A program made the translations under genes and the position numbers. A stretch of 64,000 nucleotides of DNA, taken from the NCBI RefSeq assembly GCF_000739995.1, contig NZ_BBJX01000004.1:186001-250000 (forward strand). Reading direction: 5' to 3'. Below, piece after piece: positions 1 through 9,405 of this stretch. Each line of letters begins with the position of its first letter. Positions within the stretch are counted from its first letter, which is position 1. The notes under the pieces are model-generated. The model did not search any database. It had not been told where the DNA came from and saw only the letters and a list, made by a program, of their open reading frames with translations. This DNA is from Comamonas granuli NBRC 101663. Its GTDB lineage: Bacteria; Pseudomonadota; Gammaproteobacteria; Burkholderiales; Burkholderiaceae_C.

Positions 1-2203
1 GCGCGCGCTCCAGGAAGAAGGTGGACGTGCTCTCGGGAAAGTCGCGGCTCATCATGGCAAAGGCCAGCCAGGCCATGCCGCCGCCCGCCAGCACGGACAG
101 CAGCAGGTCGCGCAGGCGCCGCCGGCGCGTGCCGCGCGGGCGCACATGGGCCTGGGGGCGCAGGCGCTCGTCGCGCTGCGGCAGCCAGCGCAGGCCCAGC
201 AGGATCAGCACGGTGGTCACGAGCTCCACGGCGATCTGCGTGAGCGCCAGATCGGGCGCCGAGAACCACAGGAAGGTGATGCTGGTGGCCAGGCCCGCGC
301 CCCCCAGCAGCGTGAGCGCCGCCATGCGGTGGTACTTGGCCTGCCAGGCCGCCGCCACGGCGCACAGCGCCCCCAGCAGCCACAGCAGCATGAAGGCGGC
401 GGACAGCGGCAACGCCCCGCGGTGGCCCAGTTGCAGCCCGCGCAGCCACAGGGGCAGGGCGCCGGCCAGCAGGGCGGCACCCACCAGCCACAGCATTTGC
501 CACTGCAGGCGGCGCGTGCCCAGCCACCAGCGCCCCCAGCGCCCCGCCAGCGACAGCCGGGCCAGCAGGGCGGTGAAGGCGCGCTGGCCGTCCAGCCAGC
601 CGATCAGCGGCGCTGCCGCCCAGGTGCGCCGGCGCAGCAGCCGATACAGCAGCGTGCCGCCTGCCAGCGCCAGCACGCTCATCACCAGGGGGGCGTTCAC
701 GCCATGCCACAGCGCCAGGCTGAAGGCGGGCATGGTGCCGCCCACCACCGGGCGCGCCGCGGTGTCCAGGAAGGGGCCTATGGTCTGCGCCGGCAGCATG
801 CCCACCAGCAGGCAGGCCAGCACCAGCAGTTCCACCGGCACGCGCATCCAGCGCGGCGGCTCGTGCGGCGTGTGCGGCAGGTCCTGCGCGCGCGGGCCGA
901 AGAACACGTCCACCGTGAAGCGCAGCGAATAGGCCACGCTGAACATGCCCGCCACCGTGGCCGCCACGGGCATGCCCCAGCGCACCAGCGGCGTGGCGTC
1001 GATGTACACCGTCTCGGCGAAGAACATTTCCTTGGACAGGAAACCGTTGAGCAGCGGCACGCCCGCCATGGCCGCGCTGGCCACCATGGCCAGCGTGGCG
1101 GTGATGGGCATCATGTGCCGCAGGCCCGACAGGCGGCGGATGTCGCGCGTGCCGCTTTCGTGGTCCACGATGCCCGCGGCCATGAACAGCGAGGCCTTGA
1201 ACGTGGCGTGGTTCATGATGTGGAAAACCGCGGCCACGGCGGCCAGCGGGCTGCCCAGGCCCAGCAGCAGGGTGATCAGCCCCAGGTGCGAGAGCGTGGA
1301 ATAGGCCAGCAGGCCCTTGAGGTCGTTCTGGAACAGCGCGCAGTAGCCGCCCAGCAGCAGCGTGGCCAGGCCGGCGCTGCCCACGATCCAGAACCAGGGT
1401 TCGGTACCGCTGAGCACGGGCCACAGCCGCGCGAGCAGGAACACCCCGGCCTTGACCATGGTGGCCGAGTGCAGGTAGCTCGACACCGGTGTGGGCGCGG
1501 CCATGGCATGCGGCAGCCAGAAGTGGAAGGGGAACTGCGCGCTCTTGGTCAGTGCCCCCAGCAGGATCAGCACCAGGGCCGTGAGGTACAGCGGGTGTGC
1601 CTGCACCTGGTGCGCGGCGGCGAGCACCAGGTCCAGGTCGTAGCTGCCCGCGATGTGACCCAGCACCAGCACGCCTGCCAGCAAGGCCAGGCCGCCCGTG
1701 CCCGTGACCATGAGGGCCATGCGCGCACCGCGGCGCGCATCCTGCCGGTGGTGCCAGTAGCCGATGAGCAGAAACGAGAACAGGCTGGTCAGCTCCCAGA
1801 AGAATGCCAGCTGGATCAGATTGCCCGAGAGCACCAGGCCCACCATGGCGCCCATGAAGGCGAGCAGGAAGGCGAAGAACCGCGGCACCGGGTCGGCGCT
1901 GGACATGTAGTAGCGCGCATACAGCACCACCAGCGCGCCAATGCCCAGCACCAGCACGGTGAACATCCAGGCGAAGCCGTCCATGCGGATGACCAGATTC
2001 AGCCCGAGCTGGGGCAGCCAGGCGATCTCCTGGCGCAGCACGCCGCCGTCCATCACCTCGGGAAACAGCAGTGCTGCTTGCACGGCGCAGAACAGCGCAA
2101 TCAGCCCTGCCAGCGTGGACTCGGCATTGCGCGCATTGGCCGGCAACAGCGCAGCAACGACGCTGCCGGCAAAGGGCAGAAGGACGAGGAAAACCAGGGA
2201 CAT
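1..2203 (-). CDS. mrpA: Mrp-type monovalent cation/H+ antiporter subunit A (partial, 3' end off the window)
   Basis: Large membrane subunit of the Mrp (Pha/Mnh) Na+/H+ antiporter, which exchanges Na+ or K+ for protons at the inner membrane and is related to complex I subunit NuoL. About 734 codons are visible from an ATG at 2203, and no stop is reached before the window edge. The N-terminus (MSLVFLVLLPFAG) is hydrophobic. A NuoL-like proton-channel region follows, with FLSKEMFF near residue 387. Further on, FSAPDLALTQIAVE near residue 647 and SRDFPESTSTFFLER at the edge are typical of the extra C-terminal MrpA region, which argues against plain NuoL. The remaining Mrp subunits should lie beyond the left edge. 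The family assignment is firm; the transported ion is not shown by the sequence. Confidence 0.9.
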   Translation of the reverse strand, partial: MSLVFLVLLPFAGSVVAALLPANARNAESTLAGLIALFCAVQAALLFPEVMDGGVLRQEIAWLPQLGLNLVIRMDGFAWMFTVLVLGIGALVVLYARYYMSSADPVPRFFAFLLAFMGAMVGLVLSGNLIQLAFFWELTSLFSFLLIGYWHHRQDARRGARMALMVTGTGGLALLAGVLVLGHIAGSYDLDLVLAAAHQVQAHPLYLTALVLILLGALTKSAQFPFHFWLPHAMAAPTPVSSYLHSATMVKAGVFLLARLWPVLSGTEPWFWIVGSAGLATLLLGGYCALFQNDLKGLLAYSTLSHLGLITLLLGLGSPLAAVAAVFHIMNHATFKASLFMAAGIVDHESGTRDIRRLSGLRHMMPITATLAMVASAAMAGVPLLNGFLSKEMFFAETVYIDATPLVRWGMPVAATVAGMFSVAYSLRFTVDVFFGPRAQDLPHTPHEPPRWMRVPVELLVLACLLVGMLPAQTIGPFLDTAARPVVGGTMPAFSLALWHGVNAPLVMSVLALAGGTLLYRLLRRRTWAAAPLIGWLDGQRAFTALLARLSLAGRWGRWWLGTRRLQWQMLWLVGAALLAGALPLWLRGLQLGHRGALPLSAAFMLLWLLGALCAVAAAWQAKYHRMAALTLLGGAGLATSITFLWFSAPDLALTQIAVELVTTVLILLGLRWLPQRDERLRPQAHVRPRGTRRRRLRDLLLSVLAGGGMAWLAFAMMSRDFPESTSTFFLERA

Positions 2204-2290
2204 GGGCCTTGCATTCTACGGGCAAGCATTCCCCGCCGCGCTATGGAAACCTGAGCGCCACCCATGCGCGGGCTGTGCTGCAGCGCGGTT

Positions 2291-2608
2291 TCAGGGGCGC
2301 TGCGGCGGGACCGTGGGCGGCTCGGGGGCGGGGTGCGCACCGTAGGGCTGGCCGTTGACCGTCAGGCCCTCGGCCGAGAGCCGTGCGGCGCGCGCCGGGC
2401 CCATGCCGCGCACGCGGGCGATGAAGTCGCCCCAGTCCTGGAAGGGAGCCTGGCGGCGCTGCGCAAGAATGCGCCCGGACAGATCCGGACCGATGCCGCG
2501 CACGCCATCGAGCTCGGCCTCGCTGGCGCGGTTGGCATCGACGGCGGCCCACGCCATGCCCATGCCTCCTGCCGCCAGCAGGGCCGCGAGGGCGAGGTGT
2601 GCCAGCAT
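2291..2608 (-). CDS. comEA: ComEA-like helix-hairpin-helix DNA-binding protein
   Basis: Small exported DNA-binding protein of 105 aa. An N-terminal hydrophobic signal (about residues 1-22, ending near AWA) is followed by two helix-hairpin-helix motifs, GVRGIGPDLSGRIL and VRGMGPARAARL. This is the ComEA arrangement, in which the protein binds incoming DNA in the periplasm during natural transformation. The ATG at 2608 was chosen because it starts the signal peptide and lies 2 bases after the lapB stop, so the gene is probably translationally coupled to lapB. A Pro-rich tail (PAPEPPTVPPQRP) closes the protein. A role in transformation is inferred; no other competence genes are in the window. 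Confidence 0.85.
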   Translation of the reverse strand: MLAHLALAALLAAGGMGMAWAAVDANRASEAELDGVRGIGPDLSGRILAQRRQAPFQDWGDFIARVRGMGPARAARLSAEGLTVNGQPYGAHPAPEPPTVPPQRP

Positions 2609-2610
2609 GC

Positions 2611-3771
2611 TCAGAGCTCCTCGATGCGCCGGGGCGGGTAGCTGTCCCAGCTCTGGCAGCCGGGGCATTGCCAGAAATGCTGGCGCGCCTCGAAGCCGCA
2701 GGCCGCGCAGCGGTAGCGCAGCAGCGGCTGGGTGGCGTGCTCCAGGGCGCGCTGGATCTGCGGATGGTGCTGCTCGTGCTCGAGCCGCTCGCCCGCCAGC
2801 CATTGGGCCGCTGCCACGAGCGAGGGCTCCTGCTGCAGGTGGCGCAGGTACCAATGGCGCCCGGCCTGCGTGTCGTCCGCGGGCGCACCGTACTGGCTCA
2901 GCGTGACGATGGCGCCCAGCACGTCCAGCGAAGGCGCCTGCGCGTAGTGCGCCTCCAGCAGCGCCTGGGCCTCGGCGACCTTGCCGCAGGGGCGGGCGGC
3001 CTGCGCAAGCAGCGGCGCCGCCAGCGGCAGGGCCATGGGGGCTTCGCGCGCCAGGGCGGCCAGGATGGCGTAGGCCGCATCGCACCGGCCCTGCTGCAGG
3101 TGCAGGCGCGCCTGCTCCATGCGCGGGCGCGCCGCCTGCGGCGCAATCGCCTGGGCCTGGGCAAAGAGCGCCAGCGCGCCCTCGCTGTCCTGCCGGGCCA
3201 GCCGCTCGTGCGCCTGCTCGCACAGGTAGTGCGCCTGCCGCTGGCTGAAGTCACCCTGCACGCCATCGAGCTTGCGCGCCACCGCGGCCGCCTGCGGCCA
3301 GTCGCGCGAACGCTCGTAGATGGCCAGGCGCGCCAGGCGCGCCGGGTTCTCGAACTCCGTGCCCTCCAGGTGCGCGAGCGCCTCCTCGGCGCGGTCGAGC
3401 AGGCCGGCCTTGAGGAAGTCCAGCGCCAGCGCATGCTGGGCGCGGTCCCGGTCCTTGGGGCCCAGGTCGCCGCGCGAGAGCAGGTGCTCGTGCACGCGCA
3501 CGGCGCGGTCGTATTCGCCGCGGCGGCGGAACAGGTTGCCCAGGGCGAAGTGCAGCTCCGAGGTGTCGGGGTCGTTCTGCACCGCCTCGATGAAGGCGTC
3601 GATGGCCTGGTCCTGCTGCTCGTTGAGCAGGTAGTTCAGGCCCTTGAAGTAGGCCTTGGGTGCACGGCGGTTCTCTGCGCGCCACTGGCGCAGGTCCAGG
3701 CGCGAGGCCAGCCAGCCCAGCACGAAGGCGCCGGGCAGGCCCAGCAGCAGCCAGACGAGGTCAAATTCCAT
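2611..3771 (-). CDS. lapB: LPS assembly regulator LapB (TPR protein with rubredoxin-like metal site)
   Basis: Inner-membrane-anchored TPR protein of 386 aa (E. coli LapB/YciM is about the same length). In E. coli it controls FtsH-dependent turnover of LpxC and so balances LPS against phospholipid. Visible are one N-terminal membrane segment (residues 4-22, LVWLLLGLPGAF), an array of TPR-like helices from about 60 to 320, and a C-terminal rubredoxin-type metal site with Cys355/358 (CAAC) and Cys369/372 (CPGC). The start at 3771 gives the standard MEFDLVW N-terminus; upstream in-frame sequence is Arg/Pro-rich and unlike the family. It overlaps the end of lapA by 11 bases, supporting a lapA-lapB-comEA transcript. 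Confidence 0.95.
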   Translation of the reverse strand: MEFDLVWLLLGLPGAFVLGWLASRLDLRQWRAENRRAPKAYFKGLNYLLNEQQDQAIDAFIEAVQNDPDTSELHFALGNLFRRRGEYDRAVRVHEHLLSRGDLGPKDRDRAQHALALDFLKAGLLDRAEEALAHLEGTEFENPARLARLAIYERSRDWPQAAAVARKLDGVQGDFSQRQAHYLCEQAHERLARQDSEGALALFAQAQAIAPQAARPRMEQARLHLQQGRCDAAYAILAALAREAPMALPLAAPLLAQAARPCGKVAEAQALLEAHYAQAPSLDVLGAIVTLSQYGAPADDTQAGRHWYLRHLQQEPSLVAAAQWLAGERLEHEQHHPQIQRALEHATQPLLRYRCAACGFEARQHFWQCPGCQSWDSYPPRRIEEL

Positions 3772-4072
3772 GGGGCGGCATGCTGTCCGGGGTGGACGGC
3801 ACCACGGCCGGGGAGGGCGGCTGGGCGTCGCGCGCCTGCAGCAGGTGCTGTGCCTGACGCGCGGCGCTGCGGTGCTTCCACCAGCGCGGCACCATGCCCA
3901 GCACACCGACCACCAGGCCCAGCGCGAAGGCCGTCAACACCACCAGCACCATGGGTGCGCGCCACTGCGTGCCGAAAAAGAAATGCACGGCGGCATCCTG
4001 CTGGTTGTTCAGCGCAAAAGCGAACAGGGTGAAAAAAATGGCTGCCTTGAGCAGCCACAGGAAATATTTCAT
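3761..4072 (-). CDS. lapA: LapA-domain (DUF1049) inner-membrane protein
   Basis: Small two-helix membrane protein of 103 aa. Hydrophobic segments lie at about residues 4-21 and 40-62, separated by NNQQDAAVHFFFGTQWRAP, a layout typical of the LapA/DUF1049 family. A charged cytoplasmic tail (RWWKHRSAARQ) and a Pro/Ser-rich end follow. LapA partners LapB in the LpxC-FtsH regulatory complex, and the direct overlap with lapB supports the pairing. The ATG at 4072 begins the MKYFLWLLK membrane segment. Upstream in-frame codons would add a GC-rich extension with no family likeness. Confidence 0.9.
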   Translation of the reverse strand: MKYFLWLLKAAIFFTLFAFALNNQQDAAVHFFFGTQWRAPMVLVVLTAFALGLVVGVLGMVPRWWKHRSAARQAQHLLQARDAQPPSPAVVPSTPDSMPPHGI

Positions 4073-4139
4073 GCGTCTTCCCCGTGGTCCACGGGATTCT
4101 ACGGGCCGCCGGGCGGCCTGGGGCGCCGGCGGTGGGCTC

Positions 4140-4457
4140 TCAGCCGGGCTGGCGGGGGAGGTTTTCCAGCTCGGCTGTGCGCTGGTCCACGGCCTCGCGC
4201 AGGGCCTTGCCCGGCTTGAAATGCGGCACGCGCTTGGCCGGAATGGCCACGGCCTGGCCACTGCGCGGGTTGCGCCCCATGCGCGGCGGGCGGTGGTTGA
4301 TGGAGAAGCTGCCAAAGCCGCGCACTTCGATGCGGTGGCCTTGCACCAGGGCCTGGCCGATGGCGTCGAGCAGGGTCTTGACGGCGTACTCCGCGTCGCG
4401 CTGGGTCAGGTGCCCAAAGCGTGCGGCGAGTGCCTCAACGAGGTCGGATCGGGTCAT
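4140..4457 (-). CDS. ihfB: Integration host factor subunit beta
   Basis: DNA-bending protein of the HU/IHF family, 105 aa, acting as a heterodimer with IHF-alpha in recombination, replication and transcription. [14 protein letters not shown] at the start, RGFGSF at 46-51 and the arm motif GRNPRSG at 61-67, followed by AVAIPAK and FKPGKALRE, are diagnostic of IHF-beta. The protein runs about 10 residues past E. coli IHF-beta with a polar tail. The start at 4457 matches the family; a longer frame to 4502 would cross the terminator stem upstream. No clear Shine-Dalgarno sequence precedes it (a C-rich run instead). It lies downstream of rpsA, as in many proteobacteria, but a terminator hairpin separates them. 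Confidence 0.95.
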   Translation of the reverse strand: MTRSDLVEALAARFGHLTQRDAEYAVKTLLDAIGQALVQGHRIEVRGFGSFSINHRPPRMGRNPRSGQAVAIPAKRVPHFKPGKALREAVDQRTAELENLPRQPG

Positions 4458-4471
4458 GGGGAGGGGGGAAG

Positions 4472-4509
4472 AAAAAAGCCGGGAGGGCACATTGTGCACC
4501 ACCCGGCTT
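4472..4509 (-). terminator. Rho-independent terminator between rpsA and ihfB
   Basis: Read on the minus strand, AAGCCGGG-TGG-TGCAC pairs with GTGC-CC-TCCCGGCTT around a short AAT loop and is followed at once by a T run. It begins about 25 bases after the rpsA stop and ends about 15 bases before the ihfB start, so it should end or attenuate rpsA transcripts before ihfB. Confidence 0.75.
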
Positions 4510-4534
4510 GCAGCCTAGCGCTCAGGCGAGGGGA

Positions 4535-6220
4535 TTACTTGTCGGAGTTGTCCAGCTTGGCGCGCAGCAGGGCGCCCAGGCTGGTGGTGCCGGCGTTTTC
4601 CTTGGCCGACTGGGCCGACAGGGAAGCCATGGCGCCTTGCTCGTCGATCATGTCCTTTTGCTTGATCGACAGCTGGATGTTGCGCGTCTTGCGATCCACG
4701 TTCACCACCACGGCCGTGACCTCGTCGCCTTCCTTGAGCACGTTGCGGGCATCTTCCACGCGGTCGCGGGAGATTTCCGAAGCGCGCAGGTAGCCCACGA
4801 TGTCTTCGCCCAGATCGATTTCAGCGCCACGGGCGTCCACGGTCTTGACCTTGCCGGTCACGGTCTGGCCCTTGTCGTTCACGGTCACGAAGGTGGTGAA
4901 CGGATCGCTGTCGAGCTGCTTGATGCCCAGGGAGATGCGCTCGCGCTCCACGTCCACGGCCAGCACGATGGCTTCGACTTCCTGGCCCTTCTTGTAGTTG
5001 CGCACGGCAGCTTCGCCGGTTTCGTTCCACGACAGGTCGGACAGGTGCACCAGGCCGTCGATGCCGGCAGCCAGGCCGACGAACACGCCGAAGTCGGTGA
5101 TGGACTTGATCGGGCCCTTGACGCGGTCGCCGCGCTTGGTGTTCTGCGCGAATTCCTGCCAGGGGTTGGCCTTGCACTGCTTCATGCCCAGGCTGATGCG
5201 GCGCTTGTCCTCGTCGATCTCGAGGACCATGACTTCGACCTCGTCGCCCAGCGAGACCAGCTTGCTGGGGGCGATGTTCTTGTTGGTCCAGTCCATTTCG
5301 GAGACGTGCACCAGGCCCTCGATGCCGGGCTCGAGTTCGACGAACGCGCCGTAGTCGGCGATGTTCGTGACCTTGCCGAACAGGCGGGTGCCGGCAGGGT
5401 AGCGGCGTGCCACGCCCATCCAGGGGTCGTCGCCCATCTGCTTGAGGCCCAGGGACACGCGGTTTTTCTCGGTGTCGAACTTGAGGATCTTGGCCGTGAT
5501 TTCCTGGCCAGCCTGCACCACCTCGGAGGGGTGACGTACGCGGCGCCAGGCCATGTCGGTGATGTGCAGCAGGCCGTCGATGCCGCCCAGGTCCACGAAC
5601 GCACCGTATTCGGTGATGTTCTTGACCACGCCCTGCACGATGGCGCCTTCCTTGAGCGTTTCCATCAGCTTGGCGCGCTCTTCGCCCATGGAAGCTTCCA
5701 CCACGGCGCGGCGGCTCAGCACCACGTTGTTGCGCTTGCGGTCGAGCTTGATGACCTTGAATTCCAGGGTCTTGTTCTCGTAGGGGGTCAGGTCCTTGAT
5801 CGGACGGGTGTCGATCAGCGAGCCGGGCAGGAAGGCGCGGATGCCGTTGACCAGCACCGTCAGGCCGCCCTTGACCTTGCCGCTGGTGGTGCCGGTGACG
5901 AATTCGCCGGATTCCAGGGCCTTTTCCAGGCTCATCCACGAAGCCAGGCGCTTGGCGGTGTCGCGCGACAGGATGGTGTCGCCGTAGCCGTTTTCGATGG
6001 AGCCGATGGCCACGGACACGAAGTCGCCGACCTGGACTTCGACTTCGCCCTGGTCGTTCTTGAATTCCTCGATGGGCACGTAGGCTTCGGACTTGAGGCC
6101 TGCGTTGACCACGACGAAGTTGTGCTCCACGCGCACGACTTCGGCGGTGATGACTTCGCCCGGACGCATTTCGGTGCGTTGCAGGGATTCTTCAAACAGG
6201 GCGGCAAAAGATTCAGACAT
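4535..6220 (-). CDS. rpsA: 30S ribosomal protein S1
   Basis: Ribosomal protein S1, 561 aa (E. coli 557), which binds mRNA leaders on the 30S subunit. It consists of six S1/OB domains. The first two ([26 protein letters not shown]) are the divergent ribosome-anchoring ones; the next four repeat the canonical pattern with [40 protein letters not shown] and [20 protein letters not shown]. The start at 6220 gives [12 protein letters not shown]. About 160 bases separate it from the upstream aroA-cmk gene, the usual cmk-rpsA neighbourhood. A hairpin terminator follows the gene before ihfB. Confidence 0.98.
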   Translation of the reverse strand: MSESFAALFEESLQRTEMRPGEVITAEVVRVEHNFVVVNAGLKSEAYVPIEEFKNDQGEVEVQVGDFVSVAIGSIENGYGDTILSRDTAKRLASWMSLEKALESGEFVTGTTSGKVKGGLTVLVNGIRAFLPGSLIDTRPIKDLTPYENKTLEFKVIKLDRKRNNVVLSRRAVVEASMGEERAKLMETLKEGAIVQGVVKNITEYGAFVDLGGIDGLLHITDMAWRRVRHPSEVVQAGQEITAKILKFDTEKNRVSLGLKQMGDDPWMGVARRYPAGTRLFGKVTNIADYGAFVELEPGIEGLVHVSEMDWTNKNIAPSKLVSLGDEVEVMVLEIDEDKRRISLGMKQCKANPWQEFAQNTKRGDRVKGPIKSITDFGVFVGLAAGIDGLVHLSDLSWNETGEAAVRNYKKGQEVEAIVLAVDVERERISLGIKQLDSDPFTTFVTVNDKGQTVTGKVKTVDARGAEIDLGEDIVGYLRASEISRDRVEDARNVLKEGDEVTAVVVNVDRKTRNIQLSIKQKDMIDEQGAMASLSAQSAKENAGTTSLGALLRAKLDNSDK

Positions 6221-6381
6221 GTGTTTCCTTGCCACGGCACAGGTTTTACAGCAGCACGATTGCCGCGGTTTCCAAAGGCTGGCCGTGGTGGTTGGGTGTG
6301 CGGCAGGGGGCCGCGGGTTGGGTTGCACCATCCACACCCCCTGTGCGCTGGCGCGCGGCGGGAGGGGTGTGGGCCGGGTCT

Positions 6382-8412
6382 TCAGCCCTGGGCGACATGC
6401 GCAAAGGGCCGGCGCTCCTGCCACCAGGAAAGCACCTGTTCGACGGTTTCTTCGACCGTGAGCCCGGAGCAATCGAGCAGCAAAGCATCCTGCGCCGGCT
6501 CCAAGGGCGCCACCGCGCGGGAGCGGTCCCGCTGGTCGCGTGCCTCGAGGTCGGCGCGAAGAGCGTCGATTGTAGTGCTGACGCCCTTTGAAATCAACTG
6601 CTGGTGGCGCCGCTGTGCGCGGCACTCCACGCTGGCGGTGAGGAAGACCTTGAGCGTGGCGTCGGGGAAGATCACCGTGCCCATGTCGCGCCCGTCGGCC
6701 ACCAGGCCGGGCAGGGTGCGAAAGCCGTGCTGCAGGTGCACCAGCGCCTGGCGCACCGCGGGCAGGGCCGAGACGCGCGAGGCGTTCATGCCGGCCTCCT
6801 CGGTGCGGATGGCTTCGGTCACGTCGTCCGCGCCCAGCCAGATGGCCCCGGCCTCGAAGCGCACCGGCAGGCTGCGCGCCAGGGCGGCGATGGCCTCTTC
6901 CTGGGCGGCGTTGATGGCCAGGCCGGCGCGCGTGGCCGCCAGCGCGGTGACGCGGTACAGCGCCCCGGAGTCGAGGAAGCGGTAGCCCAGGCGCGCCGCC
7001 ACGGCGGCGGCCACCGTGCCCTTGCCCGATGCCGTGGGGCCGTCGATGCAGATCACGGGAATGCGCGCGTCCTCGGCCTGCACGGCGGCGAACAGCGCCT
7101 CGAAATAGTCCGGAAAGGTCTTGGCCACGCAGCGCGGGTCTTCGATGCGCACGGGCAGGCGCGCGGGGTTGAAGGCCGCGAGCGAGAAGCACATGGCGAC
7201 GCGGTGGTCGTCATAGGTGTGGATGCTGGCGGGCCGCCAGTCGCGCACCTGGGCGGGGGGGGTGATGCGGATCCAGTCGGCGCCTTCCTCGACCGTGGCG
7301 CCGAGCTTGCGCAGTTCGGTGGCCATGGCGGCGATGCGGTCGGTCTCCTTGACGCGCCAGCTCGCGATGTTGTGCAGCCGCGTGGGGCCGTCGGCATAGA
7401 GCGCCATCACGGCCAGGGTCATGGCGGCGTCGGGAATGTGGTTGCAGTCCAGGTCCAGGGCGCGCAGCGGCCAGGTGCCGCGCGCCACCTCCAGCCAGTT
7501 GGGGCCGCCGCTGATGTGCGCGCCCATGGCCCGTGCGGCCTCGACGAAGCGGATGTCGCCCTGGATGGAGTCCAGCCCCACGCCCAGGATTTTCATGCTT
7601 TTTTGGCCTCCAACGCCCGCTGCGATTGCGCCAGCAGCTATGAAATAGCTAGCAGATGAGGCGTCGGCCTCGACGTGGATCTGCCCGGGCGAGCGGTAGC
7701 GGCTGCCCGCCGGGATGGTGAAGCGCTGCCAGTGCTCGTGCGCCACGCGGATGCCGAAGCGCTCGAGCAGTTGCAGGGTGATGTGGATGTAGGGCTTGGA
7801 GATGAGCTCGCCCACCACTTCAATGACCACGTCCTGCTGCGCCGCCGCCAGCGGCAGGGCCATGAGCAGGGCGGTGAGGAACTGGCTGGAGACGTCGCCG
7901 CGCACGCGGATGGGTGCGGCGAGCGCGAGCGCCGGCACGCCGGCGGCCTGGTCGATGTGCAGCGGCGGGTAGCCTTCGTTGCCCAGGTAGGCGATGCGGC
8001 AGCCGAGCTGGCGCAGCGCATCGACCAGGTCGCCGATGGGGCGCTCGTGCATGCGTGCGATGCCGCTGAGCTCGAAGCTTCCGCCCAGCAGCGCGAGTGC
8101 CGCGGTGAGCGGGCGCATGGCGGTGCCCGCGTTGCCCAGGAACAGCCGGGCCGGGGAGCGCGGCGCCCGGCCGCCCAGGCCGGTGATGCGCACCTGCGCG
8201 CCGTCCGCCTCGACGGCGCAGCCAAGCTGGCGCAGCGCATCGAGCATGACGCGCGTGTCGTCCGAGTCCAGCAGGTCGTGCACCGCCGTGGTGCCTTCGC
8301 TCAGCGCGGCGAGCAGCAGCACCCGGTTGGAGATGCTCTTGGAGCCGGGCAGGTGGACGGTGCCCCCGGCGGATTGCAGGGGCGGCAGGTCGAGGAATGC
8401 GGTGCTGTACAT
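6382..8412 (-). CDS. aroA-cmk: Bifunctional EPSP synthase / cytidylate kinase (AroA-Cmk fusion)
   Basis: One 676-aa protein with two enzymes. Residues 1 to about 445 are 5-enolpyruvylshikimate-3-phosphate synthase (shikimate pathway), with LPGSKS 21-26, [10 protein letters not shown] 93-102, DDHRVAM 401-407 and KTFPDYF 431-437. Residues from about 451 to the end are CMP kinase, with P-loop GPTASGKGT 458-466, DSGALYR and [13 protein letters not shown]. The join is short ([15 protein letters not shown]), so this is a true fusion. Fused aroA-cmk genes are known in betaproteobacteria and fit the cmk-rpsA order seen here. Residues 251-272 are encoded by DNA matching the dispersed repeat family of this genome. 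An ATG at 8412 starts a normal EPSPS N-terminus. Confidence 0.96.
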   Translation of the reverse strand: MYSTAFLDLPPLQSAGGTVHLPGSKSISNRVLLLAALSEGTTAVHDLLDSDDTRVMLDALRQLGCAVEADGAQVRITGLGGRAPRSPARLFLGNAGTAMRPLTAALALLGGSFELSGIARMHERPIGDLVDALRQLGCRIAYLGNEGYPPLHIDQAAGVPALALAAPIRVRGDVSSQFLTALLMALPLAAAQQDVVIEVVGELISKPYIHITLQLLERFGIRVAHEHWQRFTIPAGSRYRSPGQIHVEADASSASYFIAAGAIAAGVGGQKSMKILGVGLDSIQGDIRFVEAARAMGAHISGGPNWLEVARGTWPLRALDLDCNHIPDAAMTLAVMALYADGPTRLHNIASWRVKETDRIAAMATELRKLGATVEEGADWIRITPPAQVRDWRPASIHTYDDHRVAMCFSLAAFNPARLPVRIEDPRCVAKTFPDYFEALFAAVQAEDARIPVICIDGPTASGKGTVAAAVAARLGYRFLDSGALYRVTALAATRAGLAINAAQEEAIAALARSLPVRFEAGAIWLGADDVTEAIRTEEAGMNASRVSALPAVRQALVHLQHGFRTLPGLVADGRDMGTVIFPDATLKVFLTASVECRAQRRHQQLISKGVSTTIDALRADLEARDQRDRSRAVAPLEPAQDALLLDCSGLTVEETVEQVLSWWQERRPFAHVAQG
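7599..7656 (-). repeat. Dispersed hairpin repeat, intragenic copy within aroA
   Basis: On the coding strand this reads GCTAGCTATTTCATAGCTGC, then TGGCGCAATCG, then GGGCGTTGGAGGCCAAAAAA. It matches the pattern of the intergenic copies at 29946, 31453 and 42536 (TAGCTG, TGGCGC, GCGTTGGAGGCCAAAA). It stays in frame and supplies codons for roughly residues 253-272 of AroA-Cmk, with unusually AT-rich codons (TCA, TCT, GCT, ATA, CAA, AAA) for this GC-rich gene. The ends are approximate. Confidence 0.6.
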
Positions 8413-8517
8413 GGCGTGTTCCGGCGATGGTCCGGGCGCGCCCGTGCCGGGGGCGCGGCCTGGCGGCAGACGCTGCGCCAGGGCCGCCCCGGCGCACGGG
8501 GGGCGCGCCTCGGAGGG

Positions 8518-9396
8518 TTACTTCTTGTTGCGCTGGGCGCCCATGCGCCAGTGCTTGCGCGTTTCGCTGGCGAAGGTCAGCATGTCTTCGATGGACTGCG
8601 CATCGCTCTGGCGCATGGCGTGTTCGATGCGCTCGAGCGCCTGCCGGTACAGGCCGGCCTGGTGCAGCAGTTCGTCGCGGTTGGAGAGGAAGATGTCGCG
8701 CCAGACCTTGGGGTCGCTCGCGGCGATGCGCGTGAAGTCGCGAAAGCCCGGTCCGGCAAGCGAGAGGAAGGTGTCGGCCTGCTCCTGCCCGGTGATGCTG
8801 TTGACCAGGGTGAACGCGAGCAGGTGCGGCAGGTGGCTGACGGCGGCGAACGCCGCGTCGTGCGCCTCGGGCGCCATGCTGGTCACGCGGCAGCCCAGTT
8901 GTGTCCAGACCTCCTGCGCGCGCTGCAACTGCACCGTGAGGGTGCGCTCGGTGGGCGTGAGGATGACCTGGCGCCCGCTGTAGAGCTCGGCCTCGGCGTG
9001 TTCCACGCCCGAGACCTCGCGCCCCGTGATGGGGTGGGCGGGCACGAAGGAGCCCACCTTGTCGCGCAGGGCGCTCTCGGCGGCCTGCACCACGTCGGCC
9101 TTGGTGGAGCCCACGTCCATGATGAGCATCTGCGGCGTGACGAGGTGGCGTATGGCCTTGAGCGTGGCTTCGGTGGCCGAGACGGGCACGGCCAGCAGCA
9201 CGATGTCGGCCCCGGCCACGGCCAGCAGCGCCGAGGGCGCCTCCACGTCGATCACGCCGAGCTGGCGTGCACGCTCGGTGGTGGTGGGGGACTTGCTGTA
9301 GCCCACGACGCGCTGCACCAGCCCCGCCTGCTTCATGGCCAGGGCGAAGGAGCCGCCCATGAGGCCGCAGCCGATCAATCCGAGTTGTTCAAACAT
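8518..9396 (-). CDS. tyrA: Prephenate dehydrogenase (TyrA family)
   Basis: NAD(P)-dependent oxidative decarboxylation of prephenate (or arogenate) on the tyrosine branch; 292 aa. The dinucleotide-binding loop GLIGCGLMGGS sits at residues 6-16, VGYSKSPTT follows strand 2, and MDVGSTKADV, PAHPITGREVSG and the helical region with SHLPHLLAF are typical TyrA motifs. There is no fused chorismate mutase and no ACT domain. It lies 9 bases downstream of pheA, in a pheA-tyrA-aroA order that places the phenylalanine, tyrosine and common-pathway enzymes together. Substrate choice between prephenate and arogenate cannot be read from the sequence. Confidence 0.93.
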   Translation of the reverse strand: MFEQLGLIGCGLMGGSFALAMKQAGLVQRVVGYSKSPTTTERARQLGVIDVEAPSALLAVAGADIVLLAVPVSATEATLKAIRHLVTPQMLIMDVGSTKADVVQAAESALRDKVGSFVPAHPITGREVSGVEHAEAELYSGRQVILTPTERTLTVQLQRAQEVWTQLGCRVTSMAPEAHDAAFAAVSHLPHLLAFTLVNSITGQEQADTFLSLAGPGFRDFTRIAASDPKVWRDIFLSNRDELLHQAGLYRQALERIEHAMRQSDAQSIEDMLTFASETRKHWRMGAQRNKK

Positions 9397-9405
9397 GGCG
9401 GCTCC

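Noticed and set aside
146-2254. 702-codon plus-strand open frame opposite mrpA
   Set aside because: Gln/His/Arg-rich translation with no family likeness; it is the antisense of a clear MrpA frame in GC-rich DNA.
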